Positions 35,338-45,504 of a stretch of 64,000 bases of DNA are shown piece by piece. The notes beneath the pieces are model-generated. The model saw only the letters and a program-made list of their open reading frames with translations, made no database searches and was not told where the DNA came from. The stretch is from the NCBI RefSeq assembly GCF_000407545.1, contig NZ_ASWH01000002.1, forward strand, positions 1 to 64,000, read 5' to 3'. Origin of the DNA: Enterococcus gilvus ATCC BAA-350 (GTDB taxonomy: Bacteria > Bacillota > Bacilli > Lactobacillales > Enterococcaceae). The translations under genes and the position numbers were made by a program. Each line of letters begins with the position of its first letter. The first letter of the stretch is position 1.

Positions 35338-35748
35338 TTAATTAAGGAACTGCATAAGCAACAATAATCCCGTGACAATCATCACGAAGACAAAAAGGAC
35401 GATTACCATATTTTTGAGAAATTTGTTTTCTAAAGAGCGTGCCTTGAGAATTTCCAAGAGAGAAAAAAACCCGATCAAGAATAGAAGTCCCTTGGATACA
35501 TAAGGGTAATACTGAAAAGGCAACGCGGCATAAGCGGCGACAAATGGAAAGAGACAAAGTGCGCCGATCAGCGACAGGACCACAAAGGCAAGCAGCAGCA
35601 TCGCCCGCGCCTTCTTGTTTTTGATCAAAAGGACCGCCGCCGTCCCTCCAAAGAGGCTGATTAGAACAGAAGATACACCAAATAAAAGAATCGGCAGAAG
35701 AATAAAAATCAGAACAAGTGGCAAGAGGACTAACACGACATGAAACAT
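35338..35748 (-). CDS. four-helix membrane protein, unknown
   Basis: The 136-residue protein has hydrophobic stretches at about residues 3-25, 28-45, 50-75 and 82-132, separated by short basic loops (KNKKARA, KARSLENK). AAAAGGAG precedes the ATG. It is a small integral membrane protein of unknown family, standing alone. Confidence 0.65.
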   Translation of the reverse strand: MFHVVLVLLPLVLIFILLPILLFGVSSVLISLFGGTAAVLLIKNKKARAMLLLAFVVLSLIGALCLFPFVAAYAALPFQYYPYVSKGLLFLIGFFSLLEILKARSLENKFLKNMVIVLFVFVMIVTGLLLLMQFLN

Positions 35749-35942
35749 GGCCTCACTCCTTTTTTAAATGCCAGTTTCTTCTATTATCTGTGAAACAATC
35801 CAGAGAAACAATAGCAAGTTTTGCCTGAGGTAGTTGAAGCTGTCTTTGGGCAAGCGCCAGATATGGAACGCGCAAATTTTCCTGCATGTAGACTTCATTT
35901 GCTGCATTTGCTAAGGTAATGTTGAGAAGAGGAGGAGAAAAG

Positions 35943-36364
35943 ATGAAACAAAGTATTGTACACCTGGCGCTGGTGGTAGATGATTACGACGAGGCGATTG
36001 CGTTTTACACGCAAATGCTCGATTTTGAACTCATTGAAGATACGTATCAACCTGAACAGGACAAACGCTGGGTCGTAGTGTCTCCCAAAGGATCACAGGG
36101 GACGACGATTTTATTGGCAAAAGCATCAAAACCCATCCAAAAAAATTCGTTGGCGATCAAGCGGGGGGACGGGTCTTTTTATTCCTCGGCACCGATGATT
36201 TTCAACGGGATTACCACAAAATGCTGGAAAAAGGGATCGTATTCGTTAGAGATCCGAAAGATGCGGCGTATGGCACGGTGGCGGTATTTGAGGATTTGTA
36301 TGGGAATCTGTGGGACTTGATTCAATTTTCCGACGACCATCCAATGAAGCAACGGATGTTTTAA
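35943..36364 (+). pseudogene. VOC/glyoxalase-family protein with a single-base frameshift in an A7 run
   Basis: The first half (KQSIVHLALVVDDYDEAIAFYTQMLDFELIEDTYQPEQDKRWVVVSP) is a clear VOC domain. The second half continues in another frame: KFVGDQAGGRVFLFLGTDDF, then GTVAVFEDLYGNLWDLIQF, ending DDHPMKQRMF at TAA 36362-36364. The break lies at seven A residues about 36138-36145; an eighth A would restore a normal 140-residue protein. This is a phase-variable, recent or sequencing-type indel. Family members bind metals and act as dioxygenases, lyases or resistance proteins. Confidence 0.8.
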
Positions 36365-36556
36365 CAATCATTCCCCACTGCCGCTGAGACGCGGCAGTTT
36401 TTTACTCTTAAATAAGCACAAACGGAGAAGATAAAAGCCGCACCTGTTTAAAAACGATAGGAACCTTTTTTCAAAAAAATATTTTGATTGTAATTAATAG
36501 AAAGTATCGCTTAAAGGGTATTAAAATAGTAAAATTTAAGTATAGGAGGGGTTTAT

Positions 36557-37120
36557 ATGAAAAAGAAACTTGGGTTAATTGTGTTTGGTATGATGATTAG
36601 TATGAGTTTGGCCGCCTGTAAAGGGGACGATTCGGCGTCTGCACCTGAGCCGGGGTCAACGGCAACGTCCTCGAAGGTGAAGAAAGAAAAGGAATTTTCC
36701 GCTTCTTCAGAGGTCAAACAATCCAGTGAATTACCGAAAACGGCAGATTCGACAAAATCAGCAACGAAGCAGGATGATTCCTTTTATTTTGATTTGATGA
36801 TCGAGGCGGCGCAATCTCAGCTCCCTGCTTTACAAGAGCAAATGGGAGAGATGTATTCGGACATCACCATCACAGCAGGGGAGAACCACACCATCGTCTA
36901 CACCTACACGTCTAGAGAACATCTGGGGTATGACATGGATATGGAGGCACTCAAACCGGTTCTGATAAAAGGAATGAAGCCCGTAATGGAATCTGTTAAG
37001 GGAATGTTTCCAGATGCCAAGATCCAAGTCATTTATTTAGCACCGGATCAAACGGAGATCGGGAATATCACCATTACGCAAGAAGACATTGACGCAGCCG
37101 TAGGAGACGAAGCAATTTAA
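36557..37120 (+). CDS. lipoprotein, DUF4854-like
   Basis: The 187-residue protein has the lipoprotein signal MKKKLGLIVFGMMISMSLAAC (lipobox LAA|C). A Ser/Lys/Thr-rich linker runs to about 75. The C-terminal domain (DLMIEAAQSQLPALQEQMGEM, then KPVLIKGMKPVMESVKGMFPDAKIQVIYL) matches the general DUF4854 lipoprotein pattern, though this is not certain. TAGGAGGGG precedes the ATG. Confidence 0.75.
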   Translation: MKKKLGLIVFGMMISMSLAACKGDDSASAPEPGSTATSSKVKKEKEFSASSEVKQSSELPKTADSTKSATKQDDSFYFDLMIEAAQSQLPALQEQMGEMYSDITITAGENHTIVYTYTSREHLGYDMDMEALKPVLIKGMKPVMESVKGMFPDAKIQVIYLAPDQTEIGNITITQEDIDAAVGDEAI

Positions 37121-37320
37121 ATAAAAAATAGAAACGAGTAAGGCATCTATACGAAACAGTCATTTTTTTAGTGGCAGCTTCGGGATAGATGCTTTTTTTA
37201 TTATTCGTAAATGAGCAAGTAGGAGATACGTCTGAAAAATGCTATCATAAAGGAATAAAAGAAGATAGTCGGTCGCCAGCCGTTTTTGGTTGGCGGCGTT
37301 CAGATAGGAGTTGCAGATTC

Positions 37321-38112
37321 ATGGAAAAAGGAAACGAAGAAGGATCGCTTATTTTTTTGCCGCAGGCGGCAACTGGCAAGCCGCAGCATTTAGGATCGGA
37401 GAAGGCGGGCTGTCCGTTTTGTGACTATGCTGAAGAGGAAAATATCCTGAGAGCGGAACAACAGATGTTTTGGATTCGCAATAAATTTCAAACCTTACAG
37501 GACACGGTCCAAACTCTGATCATCGAGAATCCGGATCACAATAAAGATATTTCTACCTATACAAAAGAAGAAAATCGCGCCTTGTTCCATTTTGCCTTCG
37601 AGTGCTGGGCTGAAATGACCCGTGATCCGCGATTTGAATCGGTGCTTTTTTACAAAAATCATGGTCCTTTTTCGGGTGGCAGCTTGAAGCATTCCCATAT
37701 GCAGATCGTTGGATTAGATGTGCTTGACGGAGAGGGGCAAATCCATGACGAAAACTTTACAGGTATCGATGTATTTTCCGAAAAAAATATCGCCATCAAT
37801 TTCTCTACAAAGCCGATCATGGGGTTCCTTGAGATCAACCTTTTAGTGAACGCGAAAGCACCGGAAGCCATTGATTTACTGGCAGATTATGTGCAGAAGA
37901 CCGTCAGTTATGTACTGAATACCTATCATCACGGACGGTGCGACAGTTATAATTTGTTTATTTTTAAAGAAAAAAATCAATACAGGATCAAATTAACGCC
38001 GCGTTTCATCGTTTCCCCGTATTTTGTCGGGTACCGCCTGTCACAGAATTTTTCGGAGGAGCATTTGTTGGCTTTGAGGGAAGAATTTCGCAGGAGTTTG
38101 CTGCATGCGTAA
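37321..38112 (+). CDS. GalT/HIT-like protein (DUF4931)
   Basis: The 263-residue protein has an N-terminal Cys-x-x-Cys (GCPFCDYAEEE) and SLKHSHMQIVGLDVL, whose H-x-H-x-Q is the HIT/GalT nucleophile motif. TKPIMGFLEINLLVN and the C-terminal SPYFVGYRLSQ fit the DUF4931 group of galactose-1-phosphate uridylyltransferase-like proteins. It is probably a nucleotidyl-transferase or hydrolase. TAGGAG precedes ATG 37321; the frame's upstream extension overlaps a promoter and was discarded. A strong terminator follows. Confidence 0.8.
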   Translation: MEKGNEEGSLIFLPQAATGKPQHLGSEKAGCPFCDYAEEENILRAEQQMFWIRNKFQTLQDTVQTLIIENPDHNKDISTYTKEENRALFHFAFECWAEMTRDPRFESVLFYKNHGPFSGGSLKHSHMQIVGLDVLDGEGQIHDENFTGIDVFSEKNIAINFSTKPIMGFLEINLLVNAKAPEAIDLLADYVQKTVSYVLNTYHHGRCDSYNLFIFKEKNQYRIKLTPRFIVSPYFVGYRLSQNFSEEHLLALREEFRRSLLHA

Positions 38113-38154
38113 ACGATTTCGGTAATTGTTAAAAATAGAACGCTTCATATAGGC

Positions 38155-38194
38155 AAAGCGAGGATCAAGAAAATTTTCTTGATCCTCGCTTTTT
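38155..38194. terminator. strong bidirectional terminator
   Basis: AAAGCGAGGATCAAGAAAA / TTTTCTTGATCCTCGCTTT with T-run, almost no loop. It separates the HIT-like gene from the convergent Mga-like gene. Confidence 0.92.
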
Positions 38195-38201
38195 ATGTCT
38201 A

Positions 38202-39644
38202 TTATAACCACTTTTGCACGATCTTTTTGAACACGTCTTCGAGCTTTTTCAGATCAATTTTTGGCAAATCAGATCTTATCACTACAAAATCTTGTTCCGC
38301 CGAGAGCTGAGATTCTAAATAGCTGGTGGTACTTATTGCTAAATCAGCGTCCTGTATGTCGGATACATAGTCGATGGTGTACTGATTTGAAAAATTAAAT
38401 ATAACACTATTCATCAAATAATTATGGTGGAGCTGTGAAAGATCAGAGTAAAAATAAATGCTTATTTTCGGTAAAAAATCCTTGATAGGTATGACATACA
38501 TACATAACAATAAACTGCTTATTTTAAACTGAGACGTATCAAAAAAACGACTGTTCATTTTGAATGACGTCCAAAATTCGTAAAATTTCTGCATGTAGAA
38601 GGGTTGGTTGCACGCGATTTTATCTAAATCAATGTTGAGAGATTTTTTTATTAAGTTTTCATCGATGTAAAACAGATGCTGCATGAGGTATTGCTTAAAT
38701 AACTTTTCTTTGACAAATTGCTTGTTCTGATGAGAAAGCGGCACAAAGGAATATTGAAAGAGGGTCAGCCACAGCTCTGCCTCTTTGACAAATAACGGCA
38801 ACGCGTCATAATTTGAATGCAATTCCAAGCGAATGTTGTTGAAATCGTAACAATAAACAGATAGTAAAAAAAAAATCCAATCTCTCTGTGTCCAATCCAT
38901 CAAAAATGATGGCTTATTCGTTACGCTTAAGAGATGAATCATTTGAGTTTGCTGTTCTGTAAATAGGATGTGTTTATTTTTTGCCGCTGCAGTGCAATTC
39001 ACGAATAATAGCACGGCCAATATTTCCCTCTGTGTAGGGATCAAATCAAACTGTAAAGCTTCTTCGATGTCCTTTGTCCGCTCGTAACAACTTGTTTTTT
39101 GTTCAGAAGATAATCGAGGAATTCCTGAAAGCCTTCGATGGATAGAAATTAGAAATAGAAAAGTAAAATTTCTGATGGCTACTTCACTGCCATTGATTTT
39201 TAGCACGCTGGAGAAAGAAATGTGCAGCTTGTATTTGTGCAGGTAATTGTTCAAATGCCGGACTTTTCTTTGCAGCGTGGATTCGCTGACGAAATTCTTT
39301 TTGCAAAAGACCGTCGTGATGATAAATCTTTCAAAGAGAATATCGGAATAAATATTGTAGGCTAAATCTTCTAAAAAGATATATTCAGTTATTTTTTGCA
39401 GATCATTATTTGTGGAGCACGTTAATTTGATTCCTTTATTTCTTACCATACTTAGTTCAACTTCGCCGTTTAAATAACAATGATTGGCTATTTCTCTTAA
39501 CTCCTGACAGTTTTTTTTGACCATTTGGCTATTTGAGTAACCAAGCAGTTCAACAATTTTCTCACTTGATACATAGTCTTTTTGTTCATATAAGATACAA
39601 ATAATTTCTTGCTTTAAACGCGTAGAGGAACTTAACCCAAACAT
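38202..39644 (-). CDS. Mga/EbpR-like transcriptional regulator
   Basis: The 480-residue protein starts at MFGLSSSTRLKQEI, ATG 39644, with GGGAG 9 nt upstream on the minus strand. An N-terminal winged helix (EQKDYVSSEKIVELLGYSNSQMVKKNCQELREI) and a second HTH (KKNFVSESTLQRKVRHLNNYLHKYKL) are followed by a long PRD-like middle, as in Mga, RofA and EbpR. EbpR-type proteins activate adjacent surface-adhesin or pilus genes; here the divergent gene encodes a Cna-B adhesin. The 240-bp intergenic region is extremely AT-rich. Confidence 0.85.
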   Translation of the reverse strand: MFGLSSSTRLKQEIICILYEQKDYVSSEKIVELLGYSNSQMVKKNCQELREIANHCYLNGEVELSMVRNKGIKLTCSTNNDLQKITEYIFLEDLAYNIYSDILFERFIITTVFCKKNFVSESTLQRKVRHLNNYLHKYKLHISFSSVLKINGSEVAIRNFTFLFLISIHRRLSGIPRLSSEQKTSCYERTKDIEEALQFDLIPTQREILAVLLFVNCTAAAKNKHILFTEQQTQMIHLLSVTNKPSFLMDWTQRDWIFFLLSVYCYDFNNIRLELHSNYDALPLFVKEAELWLTLFQYSFVPLSHQNKQFVKEKLFKQYLMQHLFYIDENLIKKSLNIDLDKIACNQPFYMQKFYEFWTSFKMNSRFFDTSQFKISSLLLCMYVIPIKDFLPKISIYFYSDLSQLHHNYLMNSVIFNFSNQYTIDYVSDIQDADLAISTTSYLESQLSAEQDFVVIRSDLPKIDLKKLEDVFKKIVQKWL

Positions 39645-39881
39645 ATAGAGACACTCCCTGATAGCTTCTAATGGAACTCCGCATAGTGAGATACTAGCAT
39701 ACAAGAATTCCATTGTTAAATTAATATAGCAAATACTATAAGTCATATTTGATACTTTATTAGTTAGAAATAAGACTATAAATAGTTGTATGATAACCAT
39801 TCTTTAAATTATAAAATAATATTAATATATATTTTTAATATATGGATTTTATTAATATTATTTTTAGAAGGAGTGGTTATA
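39645..39881. promoter_or_regulatory. AT-rich divergent promoter region of adhesin and Mga-like gene
   Basis: This is the presumed control region. Long A/T runs (TATAAAATAATATTAATATA at about 39810) are present, with the adhesin ribosome binding site AGAAGGAG at 39867. No AAACGGTTTA box occurs here, unlike the WxL promoters, which suggests separate control by the Mga-like protein. Confidence 0.5.
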
Positions 39882-42800
39882 GTGGATAGGGAAGTGAAGA
39901 TAAAGAAGTCTGTTATTTTGTTAATCGTTTTACTTTTAAATACGTTTGTTGGTCCTATCGTTGCGATTGCAGAAACATCTTCCGCACAACCGATAGAGAA
40001 ATTAACTATACGTAAATTAGAAATAAGCCCAGCAACAGATGGGGAACAGTACGCAGAGGTTCAAGTGGGAGCCGCTGTCGATAACCCGACAGATCAAGAG
40101 AAAACTTTCGTCCTGTCGTTGAGCGAGCCGGTTGAATTGATCAACGACGCTCAAAAAGAATTTTCAACGCTCTTATCTGAGGATAAGAAACAGGTGACGA
40201 TTCACGCACAACCGAAAACGACGGTGGAAGGAAATATCCGTCTTCGCGTGAACAAAGGGGAAAACGAACGTTCATTTAAGGTTCATTCTGCGAATCAAGA
40301 GCAAGAGGTGACGATTCCACCACTGACGAGCGCTCAAAGTACGTCCTCTTCAAAAGAACCAACGAAAGAATCGTCAGAGTCAACGACAGTAACGTCCGCA
40401 AGCACAAGTGAACAAACAACTACGACCAGCACCACGACTCAAGAGAGCAGCAAGGAGAAAGAGAAATCTGTTGCTAGCAAGAAGGCAGCAACGTTAGCTG
40501 AAAGAGAACCAGTAGATATCAAAACGTTGTTTGAAGCAGATGAAAAATTTTTGTCTGATGTAAAGATCGAGGTTTTCAATGGCAATGTTCCGATCGATTA
40601 CGAGCACGAAACCGTTCCCTCTGACGCCACCATAAAACTCTCTTACAATTGGGAAATCCCGCAACGTCTGATCGACGAGAAGCTGATCAAAGGCGGGGAT
40701 TATTACGAGACGAAGCTGCCAGATAATCTAAAAGTGAGAGCTCAAAGCGGAGAATTAAAAAACAGCTCCGGGGTTGTTTATGGGAATTACACCATTAGTG
40801 CAGACGGCAAGGTGCGCTGGACCTTTAACCAAAAAGTCGAGCAGGAAAATGACATCTCAGGAACACTGTTTTATGCGGAACAATTAAAAGAGGAAAACAA
40901 TGCGGGAGAAACAACGATCAAAGTCCCTCTCGATGAAGGGACTAAAGAGATTAAAGTCACCGTTCGGCCAAATGGCGGCAACTCAATAAGTAAATTGGGC
41001 ACCAAAGGGTCAGACAATCGCTCAATTCGCTGGGATGTCTCCATTAATACGAATTTGAATGTATTAAAAAATGCCACGGTGACGGACCCTCTGCCGGAAG
41101 GGTTGAACTTAGCAGATTTAAAAATCTATCCTCAAGAAATAAATCTAAAGGGAGAGGTCGTAAATGTAGGAACCACTCCTTTAGTTGAAGGAACCGACTA
41201 CACACGTGAAGGAAATATCGTCACGTTCATCGGCAACTATGCGGAGACAGCGAAATCTTTCAAGCTGGTCTATCAAACGATAGTCGATGAGAATAAAATC
41301 CCTTACGAAGGCGGGGAGCTTTCCTTCAAAAATACAGCAACAATAACCAACGGAACAGATGTAAAATCGGCAGATGCGCAAGTGAAGCTCCAATTTGGAA
41401 AGCTCATTTCTAAATCGAATGGCGTACGAGATACCACTGAAAACGGACAGGTTTACAAATGGAAAATCGCGTACAATCAAGGATATAAAAAGCTTCCCGC
41501 GGGATCGTATGTGAAGGACACCCTTGTAGGAGACTATGCAGAGTTTGTCAAAGGGTCCGTTGTTGTAAAAACAGTAAGTGGGACAACTTTAGTCGAAGGA
41601 ACCGATTATTCCCTTGTTTTTGATGGAAAATCAATGACAGTCACCTTCTTAAAAGAAGTCTCTACAGCCATCACCATTGACTACAAAACAAAACTGACCG
41701 TTATCGTTGACGATAATTTTGATGGAAGCACGTTAAAAAACGAGGTCATCACAGATGGCGGATATAAAGGGTCTGGTAGTGGAACGATTGAAAAAAATGG
41801 TGTCGTTAAGGACGCTTCTGTGGATTATCAAAATCGAAAAATCAATTGGACGATCACGGTCAATCGCTTCAACTATGACATGCTTAACTGGAAGTTGGAA
41901 GACACGATGTCTGATGGGCTGTTCTTCAATAAAGAGAGCTTCAAGATTTTCGAACAAGGCTCGAAGACACCCTTGGAGCTTGGCGTTGATTATGAATTTG
42001 TAGGAGAACCCACAGATAAAAAATTCAATGTTCAATTCATCGGGGCTTTGGCTGATCCCGGGACCAGTAAAACCTATGTAATCAGCTACGCGACCGATTT
42101 CGCCAGAGAACAAGAGAAATTTACCAACACGGCTGTTTCAAAGTGGAAAGATGCGGATGGCAAGGATCATCAAAATACCGGGAAAAAAGATCAAACAGTT
42201 ACGAAAAATTACGTGGTGGACGCTTCAAAAGGCGGGGAATACAATGCACAAACGAAGCGGATCAAGTGGACAACGATCGTTAATTACAATCAACAAACGC
42301 TAAAAAATGCGACTATCAGCGATCCGATCCTCGGAGAGCAAACCTATGTACCGAACAGCGCCAAATTATATGAAGTTACCATCAATCCTGATGGTTCCGT
42401 AAAACTTGGAACAGAAGTGGCAAACGCAGCGGCGGAATCAGCGAAGACAGTCTCGGCGAATCTGCCAGACGGCTCAACCAAAGCGTATACGCTGGTCTTC
42501 GAGACAAGACTTGAAGGGTCATTGATCACAGACAAGCCATATTTGAATAAGGCAGCTTTTCAAAATGATGGCAAAAGTAAGACAGTGGAAGCCTCTGTCA
42601 AGGCATCAAATGGGGGAAGCTACGCTGTAAAATCAGGGGAACAAGACAGTGGAAATATGAATTATGTGAACTGGTCGGTCGTGATCAACCCTTCGCAATC
42701 CACCCTGGATGATGTGGTCATCACGGATGAGCCTTCAGTAAATCAAGTGATCGACCAAGCGTCTATAAAGATTTTTGAAACCGTCATAGATGCGGCAGGC

Positions 42801-45353
42801 AACATTTCAAAAAATACGAATAAAACGTTAGAACAAGGAAAAGATTATTCTGTCAATGTGCAGACGGACAATGAAACCGGCAAACAAGTGGCGACGATCA
42901 AACTGCTGAAAACGATCCACACGGCGTATATGCTAGAATACCGGTCATTAATCAATTCAAGTCTCTTGACAGATGAAGTCACGAATAAGATTTCGATCAA
43001 GGGAATGAATGAAAAAACGATTCAACAGGAAACGACTACTAAACAAAAAGTGATTGTTTCTGGCGGAAGTGCACAGGGCTCAACGGCTTCTGTTACACTC
43101 GTCAAAATCGACAAGAACAAAGGCGATAAGACACCTCTGGCTGGAGCAAAACTGGAACTATGGACCCGAGATGAGAAAGGAAACAAGGCACAACTCGTTC
43201 GTTCAGGAACCACGGATGAAAAAGGAGAGCTGAAATTTGGAAACTTGCGTGCAAATTACGATTATTTGCTGATTGAGACGCAGGCACCAGATGGTTTTAC
43301 AGTCAGCCAAGAGCTGCGGGATGGAAAAGTCGTGAGATTTAATCCAGACACCGAGACGGCACAATTTGCGGAAATGTTCGTTGAAAACGATCTTCCGAGA
43401 ATTTCGTTTAAGAAGGTCGATGGAGAGACTAAGAAGGGGTTGTCGGGAGCCGTCTTCGCGATCAAGAATGCGAAGGGCGACTATTACAATGGAGTCACTG
43501 CCGCTAACAAAGTCCAGTGGGTCAGCAGTGAGGACAAGATCTCCGAGGAAGTGGCGAAGTCACTAACTTCTGATGCAACAGGAACGGTGACCGTTACAGG
43601 CCTAAAGGAAGGAACCTATTCAATAAAGGAAATTTCCGCGCCTCCCGGGTACGATCGAGTGACGCAGGAACAGTCTTTTGAACTTATTAACGATCAAGGG
43701 GTCATAAAATTAACGCAGCCCATTCAAGATATCGCCAATGAAAAAACGCAGTACGTCAATGTGCCGATCAAAAAGATTTGGGATGACGCCAATAACCAAG
43801 ATGGCAAACGACCAGAAAAGATTGCATTTACGCTGGTAGCCAATGGAAAGCCAACCAAAAAAACACTGACAGTCACTGCTTCCGCCAACTGGTCAGGAGC
43901 GTTTGAAAACTTAGAAAAGTACGATGAGGTAAAAAAAGAAATACTATATTCGGTCAAGGAATCGGACGTTCCAGACTATGAACTAACCAGCATCTCTCCC
44001 GATGGAAAGGGGGGATTTGAGGTCACCAATTCCCATAAGGCTGAAGTAATCTCAGTTCAAGGAAAGAAAGTATGGGACGATGGCGATGACCAAGATGGTA
44101 AGCGGCCAGAAAAAATCACAGTAAATCTTTTTGCAGATGGCAAGTTTGAACAGTCTAAGGACGTATCCGAAGAAACCAACTGGGCATATGAGTTTACCAA
44201 TTTGCCTAAATTCAAAGATGGCAAAGAAATCAAGTATAGCGTGATGGAAGGCTCTGTGACAGATTATACGCCGACGATTACGGATTTCACGATCACGAAT
44301 AAGTATGTACCACGAAAAACCAGTGTCTCTGCAACCAAACACTGGGACGATGCCGATAATCAAGATGGACTGCGCCCAGAAAAAATTCACCTCCAATTGT
44401 ATGGAGATGGATTGAAAGTCGGGAAAGAAGTGGCGCTGAGCCAAGAGAATGACTGGTCAACTACCTGGAACGATTTACCCGTAAAATCGAAGGGCAAAGA
44501 AATTCAGTATACCGTTGGTGAAGTTGGAACGATCAACGGGTATAAAGGAACCGTAGAAGAAATAGCAAAAGGGACTTTCGCCCTCACCAATTCCCATACT
44601 CCTGAAACAACACAAGTTGCTGGAACAAAAACTTGGAAAGATAAGAACAATCAGGACGGGCTTCGACCTGCGTCGATTCATATTCGATTATTAGCCGATG
44701 GAAAAGAAGTTGCTGAAAAAGAGGTTCGCGCTGAAACGGGCTGGACGTACCAATTTACAGATCTTCCGAAATATCAGGATGGCAAGAAAATAAGCTACGC
44801 CATTCAGGAAGATCGCGTTTCTCATTACAGTACGACGGTCAACGGCTTCGATCTAATAAATAGCTATACACCTAAAAGAACAAGTATCAATGTTTTGAAA
44901 GTGTGGGACGATTTTGGAGATCAGGAGGGGCTTCGACCAGAGCGCATCCGTGTTCAATTGTTCGCTGACGGAAAACAAACAGACAAGGAATTGGTTTTGA
45001 CCAAAGCGACAAACTGGCAGGGAGATTTTTCAGACCTGCCGCTAAGCAGTCAGGGAAAAGCGATCCACTATACGATTAAAGAAGTTTCTATCAAGGGCTA
45101 TAAAGCAACAATCACTGGAAATCAGGATCAAGGCTATGTTTTAACAAATACACATGTGCCTCCTGCTCCTTCCTCACCTAAAAATCACGGGGGAGGCGGC
45201 CATTCATTTAAAGGAGACAACAGTGCAACCAACTATAAAACAAGTCTTCCTAGAACAGGAGAAAAGGGATCACGTACTCTTCTAATCCTGGGTCTGGTGC
45301 TCGTTGTAGCAGCAGGGATATTTCGTTACCGGATACGAGCTAAAAAGAGTTAA
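39882..45353 (+). CDS. LPRTG-anchored Cna-B adhesin (1823 residues)
   Basis: GTG 39882 follows AAGGAG. The signal peptide is about 1-35 (ILLIVLLLNTFVGPIVAIAE). An Ser/Thr-rich linker lies about 155-210. Then come about five adhesin-type domains, recognised by repeated W-x-x-x-x-N starts (WDVSINTNLNVLKNATVTD, WTITVNRFNYDMLNWKLED, WTTIVNYNQQTLKNATISD, WSVVINPSQSTLDDVVITD) typical of collagen-binding/fimbrial modules. Two SpaA-type domains (SVTLVKIDKNKGDKTPLAGAK; RISFKKVDGETKKGLSGAVF) follow, then five Cna-B repeats (each K-x-W-D-D-x-x-x-Q-D-G-x-R-P-E). The sorting signal is LPRTG-EKGSRTLL plus a hydrophobic span and RAKKS. Function: host or matrix adhesion. Confidence 0.92.
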   Translation: MDREVKIKKSVILLIVLLLNTFVGPIVAIAETSSAQPIEKLTIRKLEISPATDGEQYAEVQVGAAVDNPTDQEKTFVLSLSEPVELINDAQKEFSTLLSEDKKQVTIHAQPKTTVEGNIRLRVNKGENERSFKVHSANQEQEVTIPPLTSAQSTSSSKEPTKESSESTTVTSASTSEQTTTTSTTTQESSKEKEKSVASKKAATLAEREPVDIKTLFEADEKFLSDVKIEVFNGNVPIDYEHETVPSDATIKLSYNWEIPQRLIDEKLIKGGDYYETKLPDNLKVRAQSGELKNSSGVVYGNYTISADGKVRWTFNQKVEQENDISGTLFYAEQLKEENNAGETTIKVPLDEGTKEIKVTVRPNGGNSISKLGTKGSDNRSIRWDVSINTNLNVLKNATVTDPLPEGLNLADLKIYPQEINLKGEVVNVGTTPLVEGTDYTREGNIVTFIGNYAETAKSFKLVYQTIVDENKIPYEGGELSFKNTATITNGTDVKSADAQVKLQFGKLISKSNGVRDTTENGQVYKWKIAYNQGYKKLPAGSYVKDTLVGDYAEFVKGSVVVKTVSGTTLVEGTDYSLVFDGKSMTVTFLKEVSTAITIDYKTKLTVIVDDNFDGSTLKNEVITDGGYKGSGSGTIEKNGVVKDASVDYQNRKINWTITVNRFNYDMLNWKLEDTMSDGLFFNKESFKIFEQGSKTPLELGVDYEFVGEPTDKKFNVQFIGALADPGTSKTYVISYATDFAREQEKFTNTAVSKWKDADGKDHQNTGKKDQTVTKNYVVDASKGGEYNAQTKRIKWTTIVNYNQQTLKNATISDPILGEQTYVPNSAKLYEVTINPDGSVKLGTEVANAAAESAKTVSANLPDGSTKAYTLVFETRLEGSLITDKPYLNKAAFQNDGKSKTVEASVKASNGGSYAVKSGEQDSGNMNYVNWSVVINPSQSTLDDVVITDEPSVNQVIDQASIKIFETVIDAAGNISKNTNKTLEQGKDYSVNVQTDNETGKQVATIKLLKTIHTAYMLEYRSLINSSLLTDEVTNKISIKGMNEKTIQQETTTKQKVIVSGGSAQGSTASVTLVKIDKNKGDKTPLAGAKLELWTRDEKGNKAQLVRSGTTDEKGELKFGNLRANYDYLLIETQAPDGFTVSQELRDGKVVRFNPDTETAQFAEMFVENDLPRISFKKVDGETKKGLSGAVFAIKNAKGDYYNGVTAANKVQWVSSEDKISEEVAKSLTSDATGTVTVTGLKEGTYSIKEISAPPGYDRVTQEQSFELINDQGVIKLTQPIQDIANEKTQYVNVPIKKIWDDANNQDGKRPEKIAFTLVANGKPTKKTLTVTASANWSGAFENLEKYDEVKKEILYSVKESDVPDYELTSISPDGKGGFEVTNSHKAEVISVQGKKVWDDGDDQDGKRPEKITVNLFADGKFEQSKDVSEETNWAYEFTNLPKFKDGKEIKYSVMEGSVTDYTPTITDFTITNKYVPRKTSVSATKHWDDADNQDGLRPEKIHLQLYGDGLKVGKEVALSQENDWSTTWNDLPVKSKGKEIQYTVGEVGTINGYKGTVEEIAKGTFALTNSHTPETTQVAGTKTWKDKNNQDGLRPASIHIRLLADGKEVAEKEVRAETGWTYQFTDLPKYQDGKKISYAIQEDRVSHYSTTVNGFDLINSYTPKRTSINVLKVWDDFGDQEGLRPERIRVQLFADGKQTDKELVLTKATNWQGDFSDLPLSSQGKAIHYTIKEVSIKGYKATITGNQDQGYVLTNTHVPPAPSSPKNHGGGGHSFKGDNSATNYKTSLPRTGEKGSRTLLILGLVLVVAAGIFRYRIRAKKS
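43740..45170 (+). repeat. five tandem Cna-B repeats
   Basis: Five units of about 90-97 codons start near 43760, 44050, 44330, 44620 and 44890. Each opens with KIW/KVW/KHW/KTW-DD and DGKRPE or DGLRPE, and ends with an ITN/LTN/VTN strand. Isopeptide-forming Lys and Asn pairs are expected. Divergence between units is moderate, so the array is old, unlike the near-identical repeats of the protein encoded at 54642. Confidence 0.85.
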
Positions 45354-45451
45354 TACTACGTTTCTTTTTAAGAATAAAAACTGAGGTCAAGAACGTAGAT
45401 AAACGTTGTGAAAGCAAGAAATGATCCTTTAAAAAAACAAAGTCGGTCCCT

Positions 45452-45489
45452 GTCCCATTCAACAGATTACTGATGAATGGGACTTTTTT
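45452..45489 (+). terminator. terminator directly ahead of the orphan regulator gene
   Basis: GTCCCATTCA / TGAATGGGAC plus TTTTTT ends 1 bp before the AAGGAG ribosome binding site (45490) of the next gene. The regulator therefore depends on read-through or has its promoter within the hairpin region. Confidence 0.8.
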
Positions 45490-45504
45490 AAGGAGAGAAA
45501 AGAA

